9,094 nucleotides of DNA from DAONLM01 sp035406685 (GCA_035406685.1 DAONLM010000119.1:1-9094), one strand, 5' to 3'. Counted from the stretch's first letter, positions 1 to 6,574 are shown. Made by a program: numbers and translations. The notes: generated by a model not told the origin, from the letters alone.

Positions 1-54
1 ACTGATGACTATGGTTATATAGACGATGTTGTTTTGACTGGAGATAGAAAATAG
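1..54 (+). CDS. C-terminal fragment of a probable carbohydrate-binding secreted protein
   Basis: Only the last 17 codons and the TAG stop are inside the window, in frame 1. The visible tail reads YGYIDDVVLTGDRK. The pattern aromatic-I-D-D-V-V-L near the very C-terminus is typical of the last beta strand of jelly-roll carbohydrate-binding modules in secreted glycoside hydrolases. That is family knowledge applied to a very short piece, so the assignment is tentative. A strong terminator follows 12 bases after the stop, and an isoamylase gene lies next on the same strand, which fits a polysaccharide-use neighbourhood. Everything upstream, including any catalytic domain, lies outside the window. 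Confidence 0.55.
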   Translation, partial: TDDYGYIDDVVLTGDRK

Positions 55-66
55 TTTTAAGAATAA

Positions 67-108
67 AAAATAGATAAAAGGGGGTGATATCCCCTTTTTA
101 TCTATTTT
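67..108 (+). terminator. Strong intrinsic terminator after the upstream gene
   Basis: An 18-bp stem pairs 67-84 with 91-108 around the loop TGATAT. The core is GGGG/CCCC, flanked by A:T pairs and one G-T wobble. The 5' arm starts in an A tract and the 3' arm runs into T-rich DNA, so it has the form of a Rho-independent terminator. It ends only 12 bases before the Shine-Dalgarno sequence of the isoamylase gene, leaving no room for a separate promoter between them. Confidence 0.85.
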
Positions 109-120
109 AAATACTTTTTA

Positions 121-127
121 AAGGAGG
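121..127 (+). promoter_or_regulatory. Ribosome binding site of the isoamylase gene, unusually long spacing
   Basis: AAGGAGG is a full anti-Shine-Dalgarno match, but 13 bases separate it from the ATG at 141, longer than the usual 5-9. No nearer start is possible because TAA at 135-137 is in frame just upstream. The next internal ATG falls after the lipobox, so the ATG at 141 is secure. Confidence 0.75.
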
Positions 128-140
128 CTCAGGCTAATAT

Positions 141-3100
141 ATGAAAAAAATTATTTTCTTTTTGATTGTTTTATTTTTTATTTTTTCTTGTTCCAATATG
201 GCACTATTAGATACGAGTAAGAATGAAGTTAAGAATAATGAAAATAGTGTAGAGATTGTTCATAAAGTATATTCTACTGCGATAGGAGAAAATCACCCCT
301 CTTCTGGTGCTTATTCACCAGTTGATCAGGCAAGTTGGGGGAGTGCGACATATTCCTTGGGTGCTTACTTTGTAAGTGGTGCTGGTAGTGATGCTACTTT
401 TGCTGTTTATGCTAAAAATGCTACAAAGGTTTTACTTGAAATATATTCTGTTAAGACCGGGCAAAATGCTTTATATGATTACTGGATGACAAAGGGTAGT
501 GATAATGTATGGAGAGCAAAATTAAAGACACTTCCAAATGGCACTCTTTATGCCTTTAGAGTATGGGGACCTAACTGGCCTTATTCTACATCATGGACAA
601 GGGGAAATAGTAATGCTGGCTTTATAACTGACGTTGATCCAAATGGAAATAGATATAATCCTAATAAGGTTTTGTATGATCCTTATGCAAGAGAGATTAG
701 TCATGATAAGGAGACACCAGAAATGATTGCTGCTGGTGAGAATGGAGGAATGTATGGTACTGGTGGATTATCTGATCTTACTCCTCATGGATATAAGGGC
801 CCTTGTACTGGGAATGTAGAAATTGACAGAAGAAATGTTGATACTGGTAAATGGGCACCAAAATCTGTTTTAATTTATGATAATACTTCTTTTGGAACAA
901 AGCCAAACATAGCACAAAAGGATGCTATTATTTATGAAGCACACGTTAGAGGATTGACAAAGGATGCTTCTACTGCAAGTTTAACAAGTATTCTATCTGG
1001 ATTTGATGGTTTTAGTGGTATAGCAAATATTCCAGCAGAATATAGAGGGACATATAAGGGTGCTGCCTATATGGCAAAATACTTAAAAGGACTTGGAATT
1101 AATACCATTGAATTATTACCGGTTCATGAGACTGCAAATGATAATAATCCGGATTCAAAGTCCGGTGGAAACTACTGGGGATATATGACTTATGGTTATT
1201 TTGCTCCGGACAGAAGATATGCATATGATAAGTCTTATGGTGGTCCTACAAAAGAGTTTAAACAGATGGTTGCAGCTTTTCATGCTGAAGGCATTGAGGT
1301 ATATCTTGATGTAGTTTATAATCATACCGGTGAAGGTGGTATCTGGGATCCTAAATATATTCCATGGCCTACTCCAAATCCAAATTATACTACTAAATGT
1401 AGAGAGATTACCTGTTTTGCTGGTTTTGATAATAGAGAATATTATGCACTTGCTGGTGCGAACGATGAATACTGGGAATCAACTGGTTGTGGTAATAATT
1501 TTGATTGTTCAAAAACTGTTGTTAAAAATTTGGTTCTTGATTCTTTGAAATATTGGGCAGATGTAATGGGAGTAGATGGCTTTAGATTTGATTTAGCACC
1601 AGTATTGGGAAGAGATGCAGCTCCTAATTATAATTTTAATGGTAATGCTCAATTATTAAATGATATTGCTTCATTAGGATCAAGTAAGAATGTCGAAATG
1701 ATAGCAGAAGCATGGGATTGTAACACATATCAGGTAGGTAATTTCCCATCTGGTTGGGGTGAGTGGAATGGTAGATATAGAGATCAAATAAGAAGATTTA
1801 TAAAAGGTAATGGTAATACAACTGGCTCTAATTATGATCCGAAATTTGTGCAGGTAGTTAATGGTGATTATGGTTATTTTAATGATCAGGGTGGTCCTCA
1901 TAAGACTGTTAATTTTATTGTTGCTCATGACGGTTTTACATTGATGGATCTTGTAAGTTATAATAATAAAAATAATAGTGTCTCCTGGCCATTTGGTCCT
2001 TCTGATGGTGGAAATGACGATAATGATTCATGGGATTGTGGAGGAGATAAGGCATTAAGAAGAAAACAATTAAAGAATTTCTGGACAATTCAGTTCTTCT
2101 CAAGAGGGGTTCCAATGATTGTTGCTGGTGATGAATTTGCAAGGACCCAAAATGGTAATAATAATGCTTATAATGTTGATTCCATAGGAACATGGAGTAA
2201 TTATACAATGATAAATACTGATAGTCCAAATACAAAGATTACTGGTCAGCATGATAATTTTGGTACAGATACAAATCTTGATAGTAAAAACACTTTATTT
2301 AAATTTGCTCAATATGTTATAAATTTGAGAAAGAATCATCCAGTATTAAGACAGAGTAATTATAATGTAGCTTATGATTTTAGAAAGGAAAATGGGACAT
2401 CATATCTTTCTGATGGTGATAAGTGTGTATGGATTAAGATAAATGGAAGTACTGTAGGGGATAGCAATTTTATCATTTTTGTAAATAGTTATACTTCTTT
2501 AGTTAATTTTACTCTGCCAGCAGCAGCAAGTGGTAAGACATGGGCAAGAATTATTGATACAGCAAGTTGGGCAGAAGCAAATGATAATTTCTGGACAGTA
2601 ACAAATGCATGGAAAACTTCTGGCAATATTCAGTATGGTGTTGAGCCAAGATCCATTGTAGTATTTGAAGAGGTAACCAATAATCCTACTACCACTACTA
2701 CTACAATATCAGGTTGGGTAAGAACAGTTGTATTTATGTATAAGGAGACAGTTACTGGTCAGGATATCTTTATAAAAGGTGGACATGATGCAGGTCTTGT
2801 TCCATCTGTATATCCTTCAATGAGCGAACCTATTATTTATAACAATACAAAGAATCCAACTACATTTCCTATTAAATCGAATGATGCAGCTCTTGATTGG
2901 GGGACAGAGTCTGCTCTTGATTGGACAACAAATTCATGGCCACCAGAATGGGGTGCAAAGAAGACGTATGCTAATGATGGGTATGGTGAAGATCCAGAGA
3001 ATCAATGGGGACACCATTGGTGGAAGTTTGATGTTATGATGACTGGTGCAAAGGGTGATTGGTTTGAGTTTAAAGCATTCATGAGACAGGGGACAAGTGA

Positions 3101-3227
3101 ATGGTGGGAGTCAGATAGATCCCAATCAGGGACACCTTATAGCACAATTAACCACTGGGGTAGAAAAGGATATAGGACAAGAGTAATATATAATGATAAC
3201 TGGGTAGAATTAACAGCATTGCCATAA
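141..3227 (+). CDS. Isoamylase-type GH13 debranching enzyme, lipoprotein, with C-terminal starch-binding module
   Basis: This enzyme is predicted to hydrolyse alpha-1,6 branch points of glycogen, amylopectin or their dextrins at the cell surface (isoamylase, EC 3.2.1.68). Residues 1-17 form a short lipoprotein leader ending IFSC, with Cys17 lipidated. An E-set/CBM48-like domain spans about 72-150. The GH13 core includes the isoamylase/GlgX block NYWGY (344 on), region I DVVYNHT (390-396), region II GFRFD with nucleophile Asp484, region III IAEAWD with acid/base Glu523, and region IV HDGFT with transition-state stabiliser Asp597. All catalytic residues are present. The order of motifs to about residue 845, including the stretches around SDGG, NNNAYN and GDSN, follows the Pseudomonas-type isoamylase, while AEAWD is more like plant and chlamydial isoamylases. 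A Thr linker (850-855) joins an additional C-terminal module of about 170 residues, which explains the length of 1028 against roughly 750-780 for simple isoamylases. That module (WGTES/DWTTN, DGYGEDP, GTPY.TINHWGR) resembles starch-binding C-termini of some animal and marine bacterial alpha-amylases, perhaps CBM69. A GlgX-like specificity is the main alternative. Confidence 0.93.
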   Translation: MKKIIFFLIVLFFIFSCSNMALLDTSKNEVKNNENSVEIVHKVYSTAIGENHPSSGAYSPVDQASWGSATYSLGAYFVSGAGSDATFAVYAKNATKVLLEIYSVKTGQNALYDYWMTKGSDNVWRAKLKTLPNGTLYAFRVWGPNWPYSTSWTRGNSNAGFITDVDPNGNRYNPNKVLYDPYAREISHDKETPEMIAAGENGGMYGTGGLSDLTPHGYKGPCTGNVEIDRRNVDTGKWAPKSVLIYDNTSFGTKPNIAQKDAIIYEAHVRGLTKDASTASLTSILSGFDGFSGIANIPAEYRGTYKGAAYMAKYLKGLGINTIELLPVHETANDNNPDSKSGGNYWGYMTYGYFAPDRRYAYDKSYGGPTKEFKQMVAAFHAEGIEVYLDVVYNHTGEGGIWDPKYIPWPTPNPNYTTKCREITCFAGFDNREYYALAGANDEYWESTGCGNNFDCSKTVVKNLVLDSLKYWADVMGVDGFRFDLAPVLGRDAAPNYNFNGNAQLLNDIASLGSSKNVEMIAEAWDCNTYQVGNFPSGWGEWNGRYRDQIRRFIKGNGNTTGSNYDPKFVQVVNGDYGYFNDQGGPHKTVNFIVAHDGFTLMDLVSYNNKNNSVSWPFGPSDGGNDDNDSWDCGGDKALRRKQLKNFWTIQFFSRGVPMIVAGDEFARTQNGNNNAYNVDSIGTWSNYTMINTDSPNTKITGQHDNFGTDTNLDSKNTLFKFAQYVINLRKNHPVLRQSNYNVAYDFRKENGTSYLSDGDKCVWIKINGSTVGDSNFIIFVNSYTSLVNFTLPAAASGKTWARIIDTASWAEANDNFWTVTNAWKTSGNIQYGVEPRSIVVFEEVTNNPTTTTTTISGWVRTVVFMYKETVTGQDIFIKGGHDAGLVPSVYPSMSEPIIYNNTKNPTTFPIKSNDAALDWGTESALDWTTNSWPPEWGAKKTYANDGYGEDPENQWGHHWWKFDVMMTGAKGDWFEFKAFMRQGTSEWWESDRSQSGTPYSTINHWGRKGYRTRVIYNDNWVELTALP
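2688..2705 (+). repeat. ACT-type trinucleotide repeat encoding a poly-Thr linker
   Basis: Six consecutive Thr codons (ACT ACC ACT ACT ACT ACA) encode residues 850-855 between the end of the isoamylase C-terminal beta domain and the additional starch-binding-like module. Thr-rich linkers are common between catalytic and binding modules of secreted glycosidases. The nearly pure triplet repeat could change length by slippage without shifting the frame. Confidence 0.7.
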
Positions 3228-3248
3228 TAAAATATCTTTGATTTTAAC

Positions 3249-3290
3249 AAAAAGAGGTTACCTATCTTTTAGGAAGGTAGCCTCTTTTTT
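3249..3290 (+). terminator. Intrinsic terminator after the isoamylase gene
   Basis: The arm at 3249-3263 (core GAGGTTACCT) pairs with 3275-3289 (AGGTAGCCTC and the following Ts) through one T-G wobble, leaving an 11-base loop. The 3' arm continues into TTTTTTTATTTTTATT. It starts 21 bases after the isoamylase stop. Confidence 0.88.
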
Positions 3291-3296
3291 TATTTT

Positions 3297-3506
3297 TATT
3301 ACTTGTATAGATTTTCAATCTTTGTTACGGGGATATCCCATTGAGAGGGGGGTATTATTTTTACAGAAAAGAAGATATAAAAATTTTTTATTTTATTGTA
3401 AATAATGTAATTTTTATGTAATTTATATGAAAACCTGTAAAGGATTTTCTAAGAAATTTTGTGATTAATATATAGAAATATTTTTAAAAGTAAGGAGGAA
3501 AAAAGT
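3297..3506 (+). promoter_or_regulatory. Spacer and likely promoter region of the downstream lipoprotein gene
   Basis: I see no gene here. The stretch contains a perfect 10-base palindrome GGGATATCCC (3330-3339), followed by a G-rich run ending in six Gs (3347-3352), both unusual in this AT-rich DNA. The pentamer TGTAA recurs at 3397, 3406, 3417 and 3436. A -10-like TAATAT/TATATA lies at 3466-3474 with no convincing -35, and would give a leader of about 28 bases. AAGGAGG at 3492-3498 is the ribosome binding site, 8 bases before the ATG at 3507. The -10 placement is weak. Confidence 0.35.
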
Positions 3507-4349
3507 ATGAAAAAATTATTATTATTAATTCTACTATTTATTATTTTTAGTTGCTATTCTGCTTCTTTTTATGATATTACTCCACCAGAGATTATTTTTA
3601 CTACTTTTTTAGAAAAAGATTTTTTGATTCAATTTAATGAGCCGGTAAAATATTTAGAAATTTATACAAATCAAAAAAGGCTTGAATTTATCAATGCTTT
3701 TCCAAAGGCAAATATCTTTTTAAACTCAGATATGTTAGAAAAATATAAACCAAACAATATAATTGTTAAAAGTGTTGATACTTTTAATAATAAGGGAGAA
3801 AAAGAAATTTTAAATGTATTTAACAATCCGGATCCGGCAATTTTATCTATAAACGAGATAAGATTAAAGTATACAAAGAAATTAAATCAGATGATCTCTT
3901 TTAGAGTTGAAAAAGAGGGAAATCTTGCAGGTCTTCAATTGAATATTTTTATAAGAGACAAAAAAGAGACAATCACATTTGAGAGTTGTAATGTAAGAAA
4001 TAATGAAATTCTAAAAATAAATTTTTTATACAATAAAGATATAACGAATAGAGATACGATAGACTTTTCTAAAAGTAGGGTTGTAAATTTTGAATTTAAT
4101 AAAAGATTGAGTCAGGGTAGCTCATTAATTTTTGTAGTTGATCATAAAAATATGCTTCTTGATTATATTCTTTATTATGATTCTAAAAAGAATAGTTTGC
4201 AAGAATTAAAAAATAAAAAGACATTTAATAACTATTTATCTTTGTTGAAAAAATATAACATAACTGAAGTATGCTATACGGATATAGTAGGTAATACCTC
4301 TAAAAAGACAATATTTAAAGATAAAAATAGATATTTAGTTAAAAAATAA
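3507..4349 (+). CDS. Small lipoprotein of unknown function, possible lamin-tail-like domain
   Basis: I do not recognise this as a named family. It is 280 residues long and starts at an ATG with an ideal AAGGAGG site. Residues 1-16 are a lipoprotein leader (Lys-Lys, a Leu/Ile core, then IFSC with Cys16), so it should be anchored in a membrane and exposed to the periplasm or the outside. After a YDITPPEI segment (about 22-29), typical of the start of an Ig-like beta domain, comes a beta-rich region to about 105. The stretch from about 112 (ILSINEI, then a strand, then NLAGLQLNIF near 138-147) has the spacing of a lamin-tail domain, where NE-I starts the fold and a D/N-L-x-G-x-x-L strand follows. 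That resemblance is inference. The C-terminal half is Lys-rich and mostly beta or mixed. The gene is monocistronic between two terminators and its base composition is like that of the cluster to its right. Confidence 0.8.
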   Translation: MKKLLLLILLFIIFSCYSASFYDITPPEIIFTTFLEKDFLIQFNEPVKYLEIYTNQKRLEFINAFPKANIFLNSDMLEKYKPNNIIVKSVDTFNNKGEKEILNVFNNPDPAILSINEIRLKYTKKLNQMISFRVEKEGNLAGLQLNIFIRDKKETITFESCNVRNNEILKINFLYNKDITNRDTIDFSKSRVVNFEFNKRLSQGSSLIFVVDHKNMLLDYILYYDSKKNSLQELKNKKTFNNYLSLLKKYNITEVCYTDIVGNTSKKTIFKDKNRYLVKK

Positions 4350-4355
4350 AACTTA

Positions 4356-4395
4356 TTGAGGCTTTCTTAAATTAGAAAGCCTCAAAATCTTTTAT
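4356..4395. terminator. Bidirectional terminator between convergent genes
   Basis: The hairpin TTGAGGCTTTC (4356-4366) / GAAAGCCTCAA (4375-4385) has 11 perfect pairs and a loop of 8 bases. On the + strand it is followed by AATCTTTTATT and on the - strand by a T-rich tract, so it can serve both the lipoprotein gene and the opposing beta-barrel gene. The stop codon of the - strand gene (4372-4374) lies in the loop, and its last codons form one arm. Confidence 0.82.
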
Positions 4396-5265
4396 TAGAT
4401 AGAATTTTACATAAAAATCCACTCTGTTTATCCAATCACTATTACTTAAAATATCCTTATAACCCTTGTAATCGATATTTATACTAAAGAATTTTTTAGT
4501 AAAATTTATCCCGGTCTTTAAACCAATATCGAGTCTTTCAATACTCGATTTTTCGTAATTGAGAGTAAAATACAAAGATGGCTTTACACCATAAAAATAT
4601 AAAAATAGGCCAGATGTAAAACTATTTTTAATCTCCTGTAAAGATGAGTAGCTAAAACTATTATCAGTCATAAGAGATAGTCTAAAGTTATTAGGACCAT
4701 AAAATCTAAAAAATTCATATAAAATTTTAAAATATGTTTCTGGTGTAAATATAAAACTTTTTGTTTCTGGCGTAATATCCATGGAAAAGTATTGAGTAAT
4801 CTCCCAGTTTAATCCAAAATAGTAATTACCAGAAAGTCCAATTATTGGTGATAAATATAATGAAAAATAATCATTAAAAGGTTTATTAAAAGCAGTTTCA
4901 AAACTTAGATAAATATTCATAACTCTTCTTATTTTAAAGTTATTATCAAGTCCAAGAGTAAGACTATTATAAAATAGGTCCAATAGATATATTGGGGTAT
5001 AAGTTAATGGTAGAAAATCAAATACAAAAAGATCATTTATCCATGGCATTATTGTCCAGAAGTCATAAGTGAAAGAGTATGAAAAATATAGCTCATTTTT
5101 TAATTGTAAATAATTATTTATAAATTTATTTCCTTCATAAGTAAATTTCTGTTTAAAATAGAAATAGATGTTATGATTTTTTTTGATATCAGATGTATTA
5201 TCAATTGAAAAACTCGAAAACAAGAATAGTGTCAAAAATGTTAGCAATAAGATTATTTTTTTCAT
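4372..5265 (-). CDS. Predicted outer-membrane beta-barrel protein
   Basis: This 297-residue protein is not recognised by name. It has a Sec signal peptide (MKKIILLL through about FSSFS, residues 1-20) without a lipobox. The mature part is very rich in Phe, Tyr, Leu and Asn and shows repeated short alternating strands, for example NIYFYFKQKF and SINIDYKGY. It ends in ...FYVKFYLIKDFEAF, with aromatic residues alternating up to a terminal Phe, as in the C-terminal beta signal of barrel proteins. A role as a small outer-membrane channel or structural protein is inferred from this pattern alone. The chosen start is the ATG at 5265. A longer reading from 5301 would begin inside the upstream gene and put charged residues before the signal peptide. 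The gene follows the coiled-coil gene by 14 bases, so the two are almost certainly co-transcribed. Its 3' end overlaps the shared terminator. Confidence 0.8.
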   Translation of the reverse strand: MKKIILLLTFLTLFLFSSFSIDNTSDIKKNHNIYFYFKQKFTYEGNKFINNYLQLKNELYFSYSFTYDFWTIMPWINDLFVFDFLPLTYTPIYLLDLFYNSLTLGLDNNFKIRRVMNIYLSFETAFNKPFNDYFSLYLSPIIGLSGNYYFGLNWEITQYFSMDITPETKSFIFTPETYFKILYEFFRFYGPNNFRLSLMTDNSFSYSSLQEIKNSFTSGLFLYFYGVKPSLYFTLNYEKSSIERLDIGLKTGINFTKKFFSINIDYKGYKDILSNSDWINRVDFYVKFYLIKDFEAF

Positions 5266-5270
5266 AAAAA

Positions 5271-5278
5271 TCTCCTCT
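5271..5278 (-). promoter_or_regulatory. Ribosome binding site fixing the beta-barrel start
   Basis: On the - strand AGAGGAGA lies 5 bases before the ATG at 5265, in the 14-base gap after the upstream stop. This supports the shorter protein starting MKKIILLL instead of the in-frame ATG 36 bases upstream. Confidence 0.8.
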
Positions 5279-5279
5279 T

Positions 5280-5858
5280 TTATTCTTCTGATAAAATCCA
5301 TTCTATTGCTCTAATCTGTCTTTCTATTTTATTTATCTCTTTTTCAAGTTTTTTATTTAATTCTATTATTTTATTTAAATTTTCATTTTTATCAATATCT
5401 CCAACAATATTATTAATATTCTGGGTTATTTTTTTTACATTTTCTATTTGAGATTTTATCAATTGTGCTTCTTTATTAGAAAAAGAGTTTATAAAAGAAT
5501 TCATCTTTTCAATAAGAGAAAAACATTCTTTTTTTATTTTTTCTCTATTTTCCAGATTATTTTTCCCGGTTTTTAGTAAAAAAGTTATATTTTTTCTTAT
5601 TTCTTTCTGTAAAATATCAGTGTTACTCTTTAATTCTTTTATATTTTTCTCTCTTTCAGGATTAAATTCTTTTCTTTCTTCGTTAACTTGTCCTTTATAT
5701 CTATCATCTTTCTTCTCCATTCTTAAATCTTTATTAATATTATGATCCTGTATATTACCATCTGGATTTTTAATATCATCCGGATTACCATTTCCTTTAC
5801 TGAATAAATATCCATTCAAGAGAAACAAAATAACAAAATAAAATATAATCTTTTTCAT
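5280..5858 (-). CDS. Secreted coiled-coil protein (paralogue B, EWIL-x-EE tail)
   Basis: No named family is recognised. The 192-residue product has a Sec signal peptide (MKKIIFYF to about LFS, residues 1-20) with the mature end starting near KGNGN. A hydrophilic Asn/Asp/Lys-rich stretch runs to about 65, and then comes a long Lys/Glu/Ile/Asn-rich helical region with heptad-like spacing of I and L to the end. It closes with RQIRAIEWILSEE. The next gene upstream encodes a protein of exactly the same length with the same layout and a matching tail, so the two look like diverged tandem duplicates. One mature cysteine is present (KKECFSL). A periplasmic or surface helical protein is inferred; a Spy/CpxP-like chaperone or adaptor role is possible by analogy only. 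The start is the ATG at 5858; a GTG 9 bases upstream overlaps the ribosome binding site and is unlikely. It is followed directly by the beta-barrel gene. Confidence 0.82.
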   Translation of the reverse strand: MKKIIFYFVILFLLNGYLFSKGNGNPDDIKNPDGNIQDHNINKDLRMEKKDDRYKGQVNEERKEFNPEREKNIKELKSNTDILQKEIRKNITFLLKTGKNNLENREKIKKECFSLIEKMNSFINSFSNKEAQLIKSQIENVKKITQNINNIVGDIDKNENLNKIIELNKKLEKEINKIERQIRAIEWILSEE

Positions 5859-5863
5859 AAAAA

Positions 5864-5870
5864 TCACCTC
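5864..5870 (-). promoter_or_regulatory. Ribosome binding site deciding the start of paralogue B
   Basis: GAGGTGA on the - strand is a 7-base match to the 16S anti-Shine-Dalgarno and ends 5 bases before the ATG at 5858. The GTG that would extend the protein by three residues is part of this site, so it is not the likely start. Confidence 0.75.
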
Positions 5871-5883
5871 TTAAAAATAAAAT

Positions 5884-5920
5884 ATAGAGTATTATATCAT
5901 ATTTTGATATAATACTCTAT
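5884..5920. terminator. 16-bp perfect inverted repeat between the paralogues, terminator-like
   Basis: ATAGAGTATTATATCA (5884-5899) pairs perfectly with TGATATAATACTCTAT (5905-5920) around a 5-base loop. On the - strand it follows the stop of paralogue A by 11 bases and is followed by ATTTTATTTTTAAG, so it can act as an intrinsic terminator or attenuator. On the + strand it is followed by six Ts. Only 4 of 16 pairs are G:C, so termination may be partial. It ends 13 bases upstream of the ribosome binding site of paralogue B. Confidence 0.7.
5891..5899 (-). promoter_or_regulatory. Extended -10 element inside the palindrome, possible promoter for paralogue B
   Basis: The - strand reads TGATATAAT, an exact extended -10 (TGnTATAAT). 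A start about 7 bases on, near 5884, would give a leader of about 25 bases for paralogue B and the beta-barrel gene. The -35 position (TAGAGT at 5914-5919) is poor, which extended -10 promoters tolerate. Because the repeat is inverted, the same motif also occurs on the + strand at 5905-5913. Confidence 0.4.
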
Positions 5921-5931
5921 TTTTTTAAATA

Positions 5932-6510
5932 TTATTCTTCTTTTAAAATCCACTCCATCTTTCTGTATTGATTCTCATATTTTTTTACATTTTTCTCAAT
6001 CTCTTTTACCATATTCTTAATCTTTTTCTCAGAAGGCTCTGAATTAGAAAGTTCTGTCTCAAGTTCATTAACCTTTGCCTTTAATTGAGTCTGAATTTTT
6101 TCCATCTCTTTTAATTGTTTTTGAACCATATTCTTATCTTTTTCAGTAAGACTCTCTCTAATCTGATTTGAAACCTTCTCTAAATTTTCAACTTTCTCCT
6201 TAATCTGATTTTTGATTTGTGCCATATCTTTTACCTGTGTCTTTAACATTAATTTTGTCTGCTCTTTTAATTCTGTACAGGTCTTATTCATCTCTTTTGT
6301 CATTTCTCTTGTCTGTTCTCTCTCTCTTATCATTTCACCTTTTCCATCCTCTTTTTTCTCTTCTCTGTAAGAAGCACCCTTTGCATCACTCTTTTCTGAT
6401 TGAATTGTTGAAGTGTCTTTTTGTCCCATTTGATCATCATTACCTTTTGCGTTACTAATCCCAATTACCAGTAAAAAACTTAGTGTTAAAACTAAAATCC
6501 TTTTAAACAT
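5932..6510 (-). CDS. Secreted coiled-coil protein (paralogue A, EWIL-x-EE tail)
   Basis: No named family is recognised. The 192-residue product has a clear Sec signal peptide ending ISNA|KGNDD (cleavage after about residue 21). A charged, low-complexity segment rich in Lys, Glu, Asp and Gly runs to about residue 60. From about 65 on it is a continuous helix-forming region rich in Met, Gln, Lys and Glu (repeated KxQIKxK and EMEKIQTQ patterns), consistent with a coiled coil. It ends YRKMEWILKEE, matching the neighbouring paralogue, and the mature N-terminus (KGN) also matches. The single mature cysteine lies in NKTCTEL. AAGGAG at 6516-6521 is 5 bases before the ATG. It lies downstream of a response-regulator gene after 141 bases that contain promoter-like elements, so it may be a target of that system. 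High Met content and a helical secreted form recall Spy/CpxP-type periplasmic chaperones, but I see no LTxxQ motif, so this is analogy and not homology. Confidence 0.82.
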   Translation of the reverse strand: MFKRILVLTLSFLLVIGISNAKGNDDQMGQKDTSTIQSEKSDAKGASYREEKKEDGKGEMIREREQTREMTKEMNKTCTELKEQTKLMLKTQVKDMAQIKNQIKEKVENLEKVSNQIRESLTEKDKNMVQKQLKEMEKIQTQLKAKVNELETELSNSEPSEKKIKNMVKEIEKNVKKYENQYRKMEWILKEE

Positions 6511-6540
6511 AAAAACTCCTTATAATTAAAATTTTGTTAT

Positions 6541-6555
6541 TCTGCTAACAGCAGA
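6541..6555. promoter_or_regulatory. Short palindrome in the leader of paralogue A, possible operator
   Basis: TCTGCT-AAC-AGCAGA has perfect 6-base arms with a 3-base centre. It is relatively G+C-rich for this region and lies close to the transcription start implied by the -10 boxes at 6560-6574. It may be a protein-binding site or a small leader hairpin 19 bases upstream of the ribosome binding site. Confidence 0.4.
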
Positions 6556-6559
6556 TTCA

Positions 6560-6574
6560 ATTATAAAGATAATA
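6560..6574 (-). promoter_or_regulatory. Tandem -10-like boxes upstream of paralogue A
   Basis: On the - strand TATTAT (6569-6574) and TATAAT (6560-6565) lie ahead of the gene; the second would start transcription near 6553. Neither has a good -35 at the right distance, as expected for an activator-dependent promoter. No terminator is visible after the response-regulator stop, so read-through from the two-component genes is also possible. Confidence 0.4.

Noticed and set aside
1330..1548. Open frame within the isoamylase in another + frame, and two - strand open frames at 1680-1928 and 1936-2235
   Set aside because: They lie wholly inside the isoamylase gene, which has complete GH13 motifs. 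Their products are low-complexity and no credible ribosome binding site was noted, so they are shadows of the real gene.
3326..3352. G-rich patch and GGGATATCCC palindrome as the end of a mobile element
   Set aside because: No matching inverted copy, target duplication or transposase is visible in the window, so it is recorded only as a local oddity.
5266..5301. Upstream ATG that would extend the beta-barrel protein by 12 residues
   Set aside because: It lies inside the preceding gene and would place charged residues before the signal peptide. The ATG at 5265 has a well-spaced AGAGGAGA site.
6219..6458. + strand open frame opposite coiled-coil paralogue A
   Set aside because: It is the antisense of a Lys/Glu-rich coding region, giving a Leu/Ser/Phe-rich product with no family features.
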